Assembly: GCA_014193115.1 (NCBI GenBank)
Contig: BJHQ01000013.1
Location: forward strand, 83,035 to 147,034
Source of the DNA: Planctomycetota bacterium
Lineage (GTDB): Bacteria > Planctomycetota > UBA11346
Reading direction: 5' to 3'
Length of the DNA stretch: 64,000 bases
The notes under the pieces are model-generated. The model was not told where the DNA came from. It worked only from the letters and a program-made list of their open reading frames with translations, and ran no database searches. The stretch's first letter is position 1. Each line of letters starts with the position of its first letter. The translations under genes and the position numbers were made by a program. Of the stretch, positions 8,437 to 17,860 are shown in pieces.

Positions 8437-10107
8437 ATGAACCGTCCGTCTTTGCGATGCAACTCTCGGCCCTTGGTTCTCGTCGCTTTGTTCAGTGTGG
8501 CCCTGAGCGGTTTCGTCACCAACCTCCTGGTCGCCGGGGATCCTCCCGAACCCCGCACCCGCTTCCATCAATTCAACGATAAGTTCAACAACCCCAAGGA
8601 TCCTGCCGATCCCCAGATCGTCACGTATCTGGGCGGCAAGGGCGAGGAATGGGCCTCGGGAGGTGGATTCCAACCGGATGGCAGCGTGATCGTGGTCGGC
8701 ACCGCCGCCGGCCCGGTGTTCGATCTGGCAGGTGGCGTCGCCGTCAAGGTCATCGGCGGCAGCGATGGATCGGCGCCGGCGATCACCGATGCCCAGTTGG
8801 TCAAAGTAGTCGAGGACAAGAAATCCGGGACCAAACACAACGAGGTGATCATCACCGGAAGCCATACCGCCGGTGCGCCTTTCGTGGTCAAACTGGCGAA
8901 AGGTGGGAAGGTCGTCCAGTCCGCCATCCGCCTGCCCTGGGGCGTGGGAAGCTGCAACGCCGGCCTGGTCGACACCTTGGGCAACATCTACATCGCCGGC
9001 CTGGCAGGCGCCAATATCAAAATCTTGTCACCCCAGGCGGCCAATCCCACCATCGCCGGTGCGGCCGAGGGCGGGACTCCGTCGCTGCTCTTCCTCGCTG
9101 GAATCGCTCCCGATCTCAGTTCCGTGCGCTGGTGCGCCACGTTTCCCGATCTCGGAATCGCTCCTGAACTCCGCTTCAGCGCCAAGGGCGAACTGGTGAT
9201 CATCGCCGGGCACCGAAACATCTTCAGCGCCAAGGGCGACTTCATTTCACATCTCGACCTGCGCCAGTCGAAACGGGATCGCGCGGTCAACCCGGTGGAT
9301 GGGTCGGTGGCCATCGGCTACGACACCAACACCAAGACAGGCCGCGAACCGTGGCGGCAGCCGCACCTCGAGATTTACAATACTGACGGAACGCTGCGCA
9401 ACGAATACTACGCCTGGGCCGCCCGTCTGGTGGGGACCCCATCCTCCCGCGAGGTCTCCGATTCCTCCATCAAATACCTGAACTATTCCGACGATGGGCG
9501 GGTGCTGCTGCTGTCGGGCTGGTCCGATGGCGGCAATTCGGTCCTGCACAAGCAGCCCTATGATCTGCGCACTCCAGTCAAATGCCCCGGTTTGGGCATG
9601 AGCGCCTGGGGCGCCAATGCCGGATCCTTCTGCCACCTGATCCGCATGGATCCGGAAAACGGCCAAGTGACCGGGCGCACCATGTATCTGGCCTATCTGA
9701 AGAGCAAAAACAAACCGAGCGGCCTGCGGACCAATCATCTCAACCTGGCCAGCGACGGTTCGAACATCGTCTGCGGAACTTCCTCCTACGGTTTCATCCA
9801 GACCCGGCAGTCCGGATTCAAAGGCGATTACATCGGCGGGTCCTTCGTCACGGTCATGAACCAGGACCTGAGCGACCTGCGCTTCGCCGCCATCGTCCCC
9901 GGGGCCGGCGAGGTCCTGCTCAATCTGGGGAACAATCCATGGGTCAGCGCCAAAGGCGTCGTGGGCGGCCGGCACCGCGTCCTGGTGGTCAGCGGGGCGC
10001 AGAAGCATGACGAATTCTGGACCATCAACCCGGTGCAGACGGGCTTCGGCGGAGGCAACCTTGATGCCGCCGTCGTCGTGCTCGATCTTGGCTCCGTAAA
10101 ACCCTGA
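8437..10107 (+). CDS. Large secreted protein of module A, beta-propeller-like
   Basis: About 556 aa with an N-terminal signal peptide (hydrophobic stretch VLVALFSVALSGF). The start is placed at the ATG preceded by TAGGAACC. The open frame reaches further upstream, but that part has no export signal or ribosome-binding site. Repeated segments of the type FQPDGSVIVVGTAAG and DGRVLLLSGWSDGGNSV suggest a beta-propeller of SBBP-like blades. It is a paralogue of the product at 13100: both share SDSSI...DDG..GWSDGGN(S/T)V followed by QPYDLR.PV and a WGA box. Family unknown. It is followed 14 bases later by a small secreted protein, forming module A. Confidence 0.7.
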   Translation: MNRPSLRCNSRPLVLVALFSVALSGFVTNLLVAGDPPEPRTRFHQFNDKFNNPKDPADPQIVTYLGGKGEEWASGGGFQPDGSVIVVGTAAGPVFDLAGGVAVKVIGGSDGSAPAITDAQLVKVVEDKKSGTKHNEVIITGSHTAGAPFVVKLAKGGKVVQSAIRLPWGVGSCNAGLVDTLGNIYIAGLAGANIKILSPQAANPTIAGAAEGGTPSLLFLAGIAPDLSSVRWCATFPDLGIAPELRFSAKGELVIIAGHRNIFSAKGDFISHLDLRQSKRDRAVNPVDGSVAIGYDTNTKTGREPWRQPHLEIYNTDGTLRNEYYAWAARLVGTPSSREVSDSSIKYLNYSDDGRVLLLSGWSDGGNSVLHKQPYDLRTPVKCPGLGMSAWGANAGSFCHLIRMDPENGQVTGRTMYLAYLKSKNKPSGLRTNHLNLASDGSNIVCGTSSYGFIQTRQSGFKGDYIGGSFVTVMNQDLSDLRFAAIVPGAGEVLLNLGNNPWVSAKGVVGGRHRVLVVSGAQKHDEFWTINPVQTGFGGGNLDAAVVVLDLGSVKP

Positions 10108-10121
10108 TCCCAGGATCACCG

Positions 10122-10781
10122 ATGCGCCTGCTTTCCATCATTGCCCTGGTCTTTGCCGCCAAGGCGGTTGCCGCCGCCCAGCCCGGTCCGATCACCGGCC
10201 CGGTCGGCTTCGCTCCGTTGACGCCGCATTATATGGCCACCGTGATCGAATTCCGGGATCCCAACCCCGATTCCACGAATTGGCCAGCGATCTTCCACGG
10301 TCGGACCGTCGAACCGACGGTGATGACCTTCAGCGAGACCGCCATCGATCTGAAATCGCCGCTCGTGCTCGGCGCTGAGGCTGGCAGCCTGATGCGTTCC
10401 GGGAACCAGCGCCGTCTGATCGGCGAGATTCTGCCGCGCGACGGCGCCAAGGAGGGCGAGGACAAGCCGCTCCCTCTGCCCAAGGTCACGATCAATACCA
10501 TCACCGCCGGCAAGGGCGAGACGCTGACCTTCAGCGGCAAGGTGGTGATGGATGGCAAGACCATTCCCATCGAAGGAACCGGAAAATCCGGTCGCAGCAC
10601 CAACGATGGGGACCCGGTGATCACCCTCACCTTCGTCGCAACCTTCAAGGGCAAGGCCCTGGGTCTGGTGAAGTTCGCGGATCAGGATGTCCAAGTGGTG
10701 GTCCATACCGCCGGCAAGGCCGGCGCCGAACCCAGCCCAGCGAAAGCGGCCGCAGAAAATGCGGCCGAGAAAACAAAATAA
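10122..10781 (+). CDS. Small secreted protein of module A
   Basis: 219 aa with a signal peptide (MRLLSIIALVFAAKAVAAA). Mature part is predicted beta-rich, with alternating segments such as VTINTITAGKGETLTFSGKV and VITLTFVATFKGKALGLV, and an Ala/Lys-rich tail. The pattern of paired strands ending in a helix-free tail is loosely like YceI-type lipocalin barrels, but no motif confirms this. Fourteen bases downstream of the large secreted protein; the second module (13100-16272) has the same arrangement. Function unknown. Confidence 0.65.
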   Translation: MRLLSIIALVFAAKAVAAAQPGPITGPVGFAPLTPHYMATVIEFRDPNPDSTNWPAIFHGRTVEPTVMTFSETAIDLKSPLVLGAEAGSLMRSGNQRRLIGEILPRDGAKEGEDKPLPLPKVTINTITAGKGETLTFSGKVVMDGKTIPIEGTGKSGRSTNDGDPVITLTFVATFKGKALGLVKFADQDVQVVVHTAGKAGAEPSPAKAAAENAAEKTK

Positions 10782-10822
10782 GCCGGACGAAAATGCCGCC
10801 GCAACCAGGCCGATCCGCCGAA

Positions 10823-11818
10823 TCAGCCGTGGTTGGTGATCGCCGGCGAGGTCGGCGCTGCGGAGGCGTCTCTTTTCTTTTTTGAGCCTTGATAGGGATC
10901 GGTGCCGGGCATCCGCCAACCTGGATCAGGGGTCCAGCCGGCGCGCCGGGCCTGTTCGACCAGGTAGGTGTATTGGTGGGTGTCCTTGTTCGCTGTGGTC
11001 AGGCGGCGATACCACTCGCGGATCGTGGGGTCGAGACCGTCAATGAAACCCGCGCCGGTCAGCCATGCGAAGCTCTGGGCATCGCCCCAGGGCTTCAACG
11101 GGACCCACTGGGCTTGCAGGGAGAAATGCAAGGTCAGTCGGGGATGTCCGGCGGGCAGGCTGCCGCGATGCAGGGCATGGGCGTCCATCAGCAGCACGTC
11201 GCCTGGCTCCAATTCGATCCGGATTTCGCCGGGCAGCTTGGCATGGCGATCGGCGTCGATGGTGGCGCGTTCAACCGCTGTCATCCGCCGACGATGGCTG
11301 CCCGGGACGACGATGAAGGCGGAGTCCTTCTCAAGGGCGGCATTGAGCTGGATGTGGTCCTGGATTCCCGCGGGTTTGTAGGGCATCACCGGATCGAATT
11401 CCGTGTTGATGTCGCGGTGCCAGAACAAGTCGTAGTCGACGCCTCGCGGCGCCCACAGGATCTTCTGGCCCCAGGCCCGCGGTTCGGCCAGCAGGCTGGT
11501 CAGGGCGCCATGCAGGCGTGGTTCGGCCAGGGCATTGATCAAGGTCGGATCGTGCAATCCGGGCCGGGTGATCTCGCCGATGCCCCAGGTCATCTCGGTC
11601 CAGGGCGGCACTCCTGCGGCACCAACCCGTTCCTCAAAGCCAGGTGCAATGCGCACGCCGCCCCAACCGCCGGCTTCGGCCTGGCGACGTATTTCCATGG
11701 CGGAGCTGCGCAGGTGGTCGAGGCGTTCACCGGCCAGGGAGCCACGCAGCACCAGCACGCCATCGCGGTGGAACGCGGCGAACTCGGCGGGCGAGAGGGG
11801 GGAAGCGGTGTGGTCCAT
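10823..11818 (-). CDS. Phytanoyl-CoA dioxygenase (PhyH) family protein
   Basis: 331 aa. Contains the Fe(II)-binding HxD at about residues 134-136 (FWHRDINTEFD), the distal His in DAHALHRGSLPAGHPRL (about 217) and the following Arg that binds 2-oxoglutarate (about 227). FIVVPGSHRRRM precedes them, as in many bacterial PhyH proteins. ATG 11818 is used; the longer frame upstream has no PhyH similarity. It ends about 40 bases from the convergent module A gene. On the same strand, the AraC gene at 12030-13034 lies upstream, so it may control this enzyme. Substrate unknown; bacterial members hydroxylate varied small molecules. Confidence 0.85.
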   Translation of the reverse strand: MDHTASPLSPAEFAAFHRDGVLVLRGSLAGERLDHLRSSAMEIRRQAEAGGWGGVRIAPGFEERVGAAGVPPWTEMTWGIGEITRPGLHDPTLINALAEPRLHGALTSLLAEPRAWGQKILWAPRGVDYDLFWHRDINTEFDPVMPYKPAGIQDHIQLNAALEKDSAFIVVPGSHRRRMTAVERATIDADRHAKLPGEIRIELEPGDVLLMDAHALHRGSLPAGHPRLTLHFSLQAQWVPLKPWGDAQSFAWLTGAGFIDGLDPTIREWYRRLTTANKDTHQYTYLVEQARRAGWTPDPGWRMPGTDPYQGSKKKRDASAAPTSPAITNHG

Positions 11819-12029
11819 GGTTCTGTATGATATCTGGCTGGCAGCTTGGCCAGGATGGCATTTCGTCGCATCCACCCCGGCGAAACGTTGCCGAGATCCC
11901 TGGACAACCGGTTGACCCGGCACGTCGCCAAGCATCACGGGAAAATCGAGGTTATGGTCCTTTGAACGGGATCCGACCGGGTGGGGTTGGATGCGCGGGA
12001 TATGCCGCCGTGGTTGTTCCCTAACTCAT

Positions 12030-13034
12030 TCACTCGGATTCCACTGCATCTTCCTGGCCGCCTGCTTGGCCTCGATCCGGTTGCTGAACCGAACCCCGGG
12101 AGCGCCAGGTCCGGGCGGAGCAGCCGGCGATCCGCCGGAAGGCATGGGCGAAATGCTGGCTGGAAGCGAATCCGAGCTCGAGAGCGATGTCCGTTACCGG
12201 CAGATCGCTTTCGCTGAGCAGCGTCTGGGCGCGGGCGATCCGCCGGTGGAGCAGCCAGCGCCGGGGTGGCTCGCCGGCATGACGCTGGAACAGGGCGTTG
12301 AGATGACCCGGCGAGACGCCTGAGCCCGCTGCCAATTCGACCACCGTCCAGGCTTGGTCGAGTCGCGCCTCCATCCGGGCCTGGGCTGCGGCCACGGCAG
12401 GATGCATCGGCAGGGCCGGGTCAGCGGCGGCGCCGGACAAGGTGCGGACCAGGGCGATGGCCAGGCAGTCGAGCCCGGCACGCAGGAAATCCTTGCGGTG
12501 CGGGGCTGGCGTGGCGACCTCGGCCAGCAGCAGGCGCAGCGGGGCTTCGAGCGGCCGGGCATCGGCGATCCGGTGGCACCGCTGGATCGGCCCCGCCAAA
12601 CCCAAGCGCTGGGCCACGGTGGCCAGATCCATTCCCAGGAAGAGAAAATGCAAGCGACCGTCGGCCGGCCGGTCGAGGGCATGGCGACGCTGAGGCGCAG
12701 CCAGGAAGGCCTCGCCGCTGGAGATCTCGAACCGGCCATCGTCGCTCCACCAACCGGTCGGTGGACCGGTCAGCTGTAGATAGATTTCCCAGACCGAGTG
12801 GTGGTGCCGGCCGATCTCCTCGCCAGCTCCGAACCATTGTTCGCCGCAATGGGACAAATCCGGGCACTCGTCTCCGAGGATGTCGGCATGGAACCCGGCC
12901 ACCACCCGTTGGGGACGGAAGATGTGCACACGGGCATCCTGCCTGACAGGTGGCCTGAACGCCAGCGCGGCTGTCCGCACCGGACCGAGTCTTGTGGCGC
13001 TCCGGAAGGGAAGCCCTCCCTCCAGACCAGCCAC
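12030..13034 (-). CDS. AraC-family regulator with cupin sensor
   Basis: About 334 aa from a GTG start; an internal start is possible because the first 35 residues are poorly conserved in character. The sensor half has HHHSVWEIYLQLTGP, a cupin-type metal/ligand motif. Two C-terminal HTH motifs follow: VELAAGSGVSPGHLNALFQR and VTDIALELGFASSQHFAHAF, with FRRIAGCS after. It is divergent from the secreted module B (13100), about 65 bases away, and lies upstream of the PhyH gene on its own strand. It may therefore control either or both. Confidence 0.85.
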   Translation of the reverse strand: MAGLEGGLPFRSATRLGPVRTAALAFRPPVRQDARVHIFRPQRVVAGFHADILGDECPDLSHCGEQWFGAGEEIGRHHHSVWEIYLQLTGPPTGWWSDDGRFEISSGEAFLAAPQRRHALDRPADGRLHFLFLGMDLATVAQRLGLAGPIQRCHRIADARPLEAPLRLLLAEVATPAPHRKDFLRAGLDCLAIALVRTLSGAAADPALPMHPAVAAAQARMEARLDQAWTVVELAAGSGVSPGHLNALFQRHAGEPPRRWLLHRRIARAQTLLSESDLPVTDIALELGFASSQHFAHAFRRIAGCSARTWRSRGSVQQPDRGQAGGQEDAVESE

Positions 13035-13099
13035 AACGATTGCTGACCATGGCCGTAGTCCACTAGGTTCGGTGTTGCCGCCGTGCCAAAGAGAAGGCC

Positions 13100-15439
13100 A
13101 TGCTACGATCCATCGCCACCTGTCTCGTCGTCATGGCCTGCCTCTCGGTGGCCGGCGCCTACGAGGCGTTGCCTCCACGATACATCGTCGTCGATCTGAC
13201 CTGGAAAGAGGCAGCCACCGGGAATTCACGGACTGAGCGCGGCCAGCTCTGGTTCCGCGACTTTCCGACACTGAACGCCGCGGGGAAAATCGAGGGTTTC
13301 GGCCGCCCTGGCCACCTTGAGGGCATCCGCTGGTTCGTGCCCAAGGATCCCGGCACGTTCAACCTCACCCGGGTCGGCAAGACCGGCGAAGGCCGGGTTT
13401 TCATCCTCCACGACTGCCACGGCGACCGCGAGGTCAATTTCGCCTTCGCCGGGATCGATGTGCTCCGCACCGATTCCGGGTCCCTCGACAAGCTGCTGGC
13501 GAAGAAAGGCGACGAACTCGAGGACCAGCGACCAGCCGCCGGGCAGAAGGGCGCCACCAGCAGCAAGGGGAAACCGGCCGAGAAGGATATTTCCGGCTTC
13601 GCCAACGACCTTGGCTTGACCGAAGATGATCCGGCTGCCACCGCGGTGACCGCGGTGACCGCGAGCGAGGATCTGGGCAAGAACTCGGTCCGCGGCACTG
13701 CCACCGTCACCTTGAATGTACCGGTCCGCTTCGCCACCGCCAAGGACATCGGCACCAACCACATCAAGACCGAGGAACTGGAAAAGGTCGTCTTCTTCGA
13801 GGCCAGCGATGACCTCAAGCGCGAGACCTATGGCGGGCGCTATCTGCAATACACCACGCGGGCGGTCGGCGATCAGGGCCGGGTGCAGGTCGCCGCCGCG
13901 ACGTTCTTTGGCGGAGCCGCCGGTGACGAGCGTTTCGACTACGCGACTTTCCTGCCTGACCACAGCATCGTGGCGATCGGCGCCTTCGACGATCTCGGTT
14001 TCACCACGGCGCCGATCACCGTCCTCGGCAGCGATCCTCCGGCGGATGCCTATCCCGTTGCCACGGTCCAGAACAAAGGCAAGTCGGTCACGGTGCGGCC
14101 GCGCAAGACCGCGGTGCTGGTCCATTTCGCACCCGACCTGAAAACGATCAAACGGATCGTCCGCCTGCCCTGGGGTTCCGGTTTGCCGGTGAACCTGGCC
14201 ATGTCCAAGGATGGCGCCCTGGCCCTGTCGATTTCCAATGGCCCGCATCTTGATGCGTTCGCGTCGGGTTTGAAAGTCGTTACCGCCCCAGCGGACAAAG
14301 CCACCCCGCCGAAGGGAAAAACCCTGCCCGGAGACGGCCTGGTGCTGCGGCTGGCTCCTGACCTGGGCAAAGTCACCTGGGCCGTGCGGATTCCCAACGG
14401 CGCGGCGAATGTCTGCCAGATGCCCGACGGCCGCCTGATGATGCGCGCAGGAAACAACCTGTGGTATGCCAGCGTCGATGGCGTGCCCGAAATCGGCGCC
14501 CAGCTCGAATACGCCCGCGGCGGGATGTGGGGCGACCCGAGCACCGGCGCGGTGTATTTCGGCGGCAGCTACCGTTCGGGAACCGGCTTGGAGCCGTATG
14601 TCTGTCCGTACCTGGTGAAGGTCGGTCCCGATGGGAAGCTTGCCTGGACCGCCTACAGCTGGTCCGGACCGATCGTTGGAACCGAGCAATTCCGCCTGGT
14701 TTCGGACTCGTCGATCACCAACGTCTGCCCGGGCGACGACGGCAACATCTCGGTGGTCGGCTGGTCGGACGGCGGCAATACCGTCCTGATGCGTCAGCCC
14801 TATGACCTGCGAAAACCGGTGCCCGGCGGCGAAGGCTTCTGCGGCAGCACCTGGGGTGCCACCGGCGGTCTCACCGTGCGCATCGCCAACTTGATCCGGA
14901 TCGACGGCAAGACCATGGAGGCGCTCAGCGCGACCCGCTACATCTCGTATTTTCCGACGTGCGATGTGCCGTGCCTGCTCAATATCTACGGTACGCACTA
15001 TCTTGGCACCGGCGAGACCGCGGTGGTCGGCGGGTCGTGGGTCGGTTATGTCGAATCCCATGATGCCTGGATCAAGTCGTGGTGGATCGAATACCAGACC
15101 AATGAATTCGCCCTGGCCAAAGGCGGTCCGTTCTTCACCTTGTTCACCCCGGATTTGAAGAACGTACGCATGGCGACACGCATTCCCGGCGCCGCCGGCA
15201 TCAAGGTCACCGGACAGGGCACCAAGCTGCTGATCTACGGCGGAGCCACGGATCTCGGTCCCAACGATGTCGATCGGATGTGGGCGAGAAAACATCCGAC
15301 GATCACCAAGGATGCTGTGCAGCCGAAGAACGGCGGCGGCGTCGATGGCTACCTCATCCTGGTCGATACCCAGGGTCAACCCAATCCGCCGGTCATCCCA
15401 GAGCGGACCTGGGGTGTTCAGCCGAAGAAGGATAAATGA
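13100..15439 (+). CDS. Large secreted protein of module B, beta-propeller-like
   Basis: 779 aa with a signal peptide (LVVMACLSVAGA). Longer paralogue of the product at 8437, sharing the SDSSITN...GWSDGGNTV, QPYDLRKPV and STWGATGG region and the overall alternation of hydrophobic beta strands. An added N-terminal domain of about 200 residues includes an Ala/Lys-rich linker. The stop overlaps the ATG of the next gene by four bases, so the two are translated together. Function unknown; likely exported to the periplasm or cell surface. Confidence 0.7.
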   Translation: MLRSIATCLVVMACLSVAGAYEALPPRYIVVDLTWKEAATGNSRTERGQLWFRDFPTLNAAGKIEGFGRPGHLEGIRWFVPKDPGTFNLTRVGKTGEGRVFILHDCHGDREVNFAFAGIDVLRTDSGSLDKLLAKKGDELEDQRPAAGQKGATSSKGKPAEKDISGFANDLGLTEDDPAATAVTAVTASEDLGKNSVRGTATVTLNVPVRFATAKDIGTNHIKTEELEKVVFFEASDDLKRETYGGRYLQYTTRAVGDQGRVQVAAATFFGGAAGDERFDYATFLPDHSIVAIGAFDDLGFTTAPITVLGSDPPADAYPVATVQNKGKSVTVRPRKTAVLVHFAPDLKTIKRIVRLPWGSGLPVNLAMSKDGALALSISNGPHLDAFASGLKVVTAPADKATPPKGKTLPGDGLVLRLAPDLGKVTWAVRIPNGAANVCQMPDGRLMMRAGNNLWYASVDGVPEIGAQLEYARGGMWGDPSTGAVYFGGSYRSGTGLEPYVCPYLVKVGPDGKLAWTAYSWSGPIVGTEQFRLVSDSSITNVCPGDDGNISVVGWSDGGNTVLMRQPYDLRKPVPGGEGFCGSTWGATGGLTVRIANLIRIDGKTMEALSATRYISYFPTCDVPCLLNIYGTHYLGTGETAVVGGSWVGYVESHDAWIKSWWIEYQTNEFALAKGGPFFTLFTPDLKNVRMATRIPGAAGIKVTGQGTKLLIYGGATDLGPNDVDRMWARKHPTITKDAVQPKNGGGVDGYLILVDTQGQPNPPVIPERTWGVQPKKDK

Positions 15440-16272
15440 CCATGCGTTCCCTTCACGTAGTGCTGCTTGCTCTGTGCATCGTCACGGCCCCGGCCGGCGA
15501 AGCGAAGAAGAAGAGCGATGAAGTCATGACCAAGCTGTTGACCGCCATCACCGGTACGTTCGACATGTCGCGCAATCCTCGGGCGTGGGCGACGGAGATG
15601 ATCATCGACCGAAAGGGCGCGAAGTATCCCAGCTTCTGGGTCGGCGGGGGCGCTGGCGGGGTCATCGTCTTCAACCATAACTTCGACGATCTGACGGTGC
15701 AGTCGGCTCCGACCGCCACTGGCGATTTCACCCTGTCGTTGGTCCACATCGCCTACAAATATGGCATGGACGACATCCTGCCGGGCGGAGGCTGGATGCC
15801 GATCTTGCGTGAGCAGGCAGTCGCGGCCAAGGACGAAAAGCAGGCTCCTCCACCGGCTAAGGACGCCAAACCGGTGAAGAAGAAGATACCTGATCGCGGA
15901 GTGATGTTCACTTTCACCAAATTTGAAAAATTCGTCTTCCGCGACGTACGGGACGGTTCCCACATGTGCAAAGATTCCAATCCGCCGGGAGCGGTGGGAC
16001 GGCTGATCTCAGTGGACACGGAATGCTCAGGCACGATCCATATCGGCAATTACACGACTCCCTTCGCCGGAACCGCCGTGTTGACCTTCCTCGATACGGT
16101 CCCGTATTTCAAGATCGTGGCGACCATCCCGATTCCCGGCGACAAGCTCGGCCTGACCGGGGCCGACGCCGCTGAGCCGTTGATCGCGACGCTTCAGACC
16201 GTGTCCGCCGCCAGTGTGAAAAATGCAGCGCCGGACGCAGGTGGTGATCCAGGTCTGGATCTCAAGGAATAG
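15436..16272 (+). CDS. Small secreted protein of module B
   Basis: 278 aa with a signal peptide ending near PAGEA. Predicted beta-rich with a lysine/proline-rich insert (about residues 130-155). Segments such as CSGTIHIGNYTTPFAGTAVL resemble the strands of its counterpart at 10122, and the genomic position is equivalent, but sequence similarity is low. ATG overlaps the upstream stop. Two Cys (about residues 179 and 199) could form a disulfide. Function unknown. Confidence 0.6.
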   Translation: MTMRSLHVVLLALCIVTAPAGEAKKKSDEVMTKLLTAITGTFDMSRNPRAWATEMIIDRKGAKYPSFWVGGGAGGVIVFNHNFDDLTVQSAPTATGDFTLSLVHIAYKYGMDDILPGGGWMPILREQAVAAKDEKQAPPPAKDAKPVKKKIPDRGVMFTFTKFEKFVFRDVRDGSHMCKDSNPPGAVGRLISVDTECSGTIHIGNYTTPFAGTAVLTFLDTVPYFKIVATIPIPGDKLGLTGADAAEPLIATLQTVSAASVKNAAPDAGGDPGLDLKE

Positions 16273-16288
16273 CGCAGCTTAAAGTTAC

Positions 16289-17629
16289 TTATTGGTCCGC
16301 AGCGAGGCGCCTGACGGTGAGTCGGCTGATCCCCAGCGCATCGCTGGTGACCATGATCCCCAGCCCGTCGCCTCTCATGACATCGCTGCCGAGCGGCTGC
16401 GGTTTGGCATGGTGGTGGACGAGCACGGTCTGCGCGGTGTGCAGCGCTGCGCCTTGCGGCGAAGTCCCGGATCGCCGGACGGTGATCTCGATCCGTTCGG
16501 GAACACCGAGGAAGGCAGGGCGCGCCGCAGCGCCTGTTTGCGAATCCATCTCGGCGACCAGGCCGTAGCCGAAAAACCGGGCCGGGATCGTAGCCAGATG
16601 CAGGGTCATCCGCAGCGGGTGCTTGGCATCATTGGTGAGGATTTCCGGCGGCAGGGTGACGATCAGACCGTGCTTGCGGTCCAAGGCGACGCGCAGCAGT
16701 CCGCCTTCGAGCGTGCCCGTTGGCAGGTCGAGCACTGGTGCATCGCGTTTGCCTGGGGTCATCGGTTCACCGATATCCATCACCCGGGCAGCTGCGCGGA
16801 TCGCTGCTGGATTCCAGTCGAGCAGCAGCTCTGGCTCGGCCGCAGGGGCAGCCGGTGCGGTGGATCCGATTGCGAACTGACCAGCGGCGATGCAGGCAAC
16901 AGACGCCACCAGGAACAAACTTGCCAGCGCCAGGATCGTTGGCGCAGTGACGGTGGTCATCGCCAGGTCGGTCGCCGCATCTGATGGAGGCGTGTCGCTG
17001 GCGTCCTTCGACCAGGCCGGCGCCAAGGCCCACAACAGGATGGCCAGGGCCGCTGGTTCGCGACCGAGTCGCCGTCCCAATCGACGCAGGGCGCGATGGA
17101 CCTGGAGCCGGGCATTGGCAGCGGTGCCACCGATTTCGCGGGCGATGTCGATATAGCTGAGTCCCTGGGTGAAGCGCAGGTGGAGCAGGCGCCTCGTGGT
17201 CGACTCCAGTTCATCGAGCGCTGAGCGCATTGCCGCGACCGCCAGCTCGGGCAGGGGCGTGTTCATACGCATGGGCGTGGCCAGGCGCTTCGGCGGCGGC
17301 AGGCGGCGGTGGCGGGCAGCCCGTTCGGCGTGATCGGCCGCGACCCGCCGCACAATGGTCAGGACCCATCCGACCACCGATAAATCCTTGGCGCGATCAT
17401 CGATTCCCTGGGGGAAGGCGAAATCGCTGATGCGTTGCAGCACCTGCACCCAGGCATCCTGGACGGCATCTTCGGCGACGGCTTGATCCCCAGTCACCAG
17501 TCGGGCGGCGCGGCGGGCCGGGCCGTCCAGCGCGCCGACCAAGGCATTCCATGCGTCATCATCCTGGCCGGCCTGGATGCGTTGCACCAGGGGATGCAAG
17601 CTGACGAGGGTGACTTCGGCGACGGACAT
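16289..17629 (-). CDS. ECF sigma factor fused to a membrane segment and exported domain
   Basis: 446 aa. Residues about 40-100 are sigma region 2 (VAEDAVQDAWVQVLQRI then VGWVLTIVRRVAADHAER). Residues about 137-187 are sigma region 4 (LRFTQGLSYIDIAREIGGTA then VHRALRRLGRR). A transmembrane helix lies at about 229-254 (LALASLFLVASVACIAAGQF). About 190 further residues follow, predicted beta-rich and outside the cytoplasm. The C-terminal part probably acts as a built-in sensor or anti-sigma element. The start is the third of several Mets, with GAGG eight bases upstream. Divergent from the Ig-like protein gene, which it may regulate. Confidence 0.8.
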   Translation of the reverse strand: MSVAEVTLVSLHPLVQRIQAGQDDDAWNALVGALDGPARRAARLVTGDQAVAEDAVQDAWVQVLQRISDFAFPQGIDDRAKDLSVVGWVLTIVRRVAADHAERAARHRRLPPPKRLATPMRMNTPLPELAVAAMRSALDELESTTRRLLHLRFTQGLSYIDIAREIGGTAANARLQVHRALRRLGRRLGREPAALAILLWALAPAWSKDASDTPPSDAATDLAMTTVTAPTILALASLFLVASVACIAAGQFAIGSTAPAAPAAEPELLLDWNPAAIRAAARVMDIGEPMTPGKRDAPVLDLPTGTLEGGLLRVALDRKHGLIVTLPPEILTNDAKHPLRMTLHLATIPARFFGYGLVAEMDSQTGAAARPAFLGVPERIEITVRRSGTSPQGAALHTAQTVLVHHHAKPQPLGSDVMRGDGLGIMVTSDALGISRLTVRRLAADQ

Positions 17630-17860
17630 GCCCATAGCCTCTGCCACTCTTGCTCTCCAAGCCAACAGCTGCCTGCGTCGCATCCCTTGGGAATGTCACC
17701 CGGTCGCTGGCTTCTGGCCCTTACCAGCTTGTCTCGGAACAGCCGAGGCAGGTACGGTCATACCGATTGTTTCACACACGGGCAGTCTTGGTTCTTGTCG
17801 ATCCGGAAACATTCCTGCTCTCCGTCCGATCCATTGTCGAACCTCAACCCGCAGGGTGCC

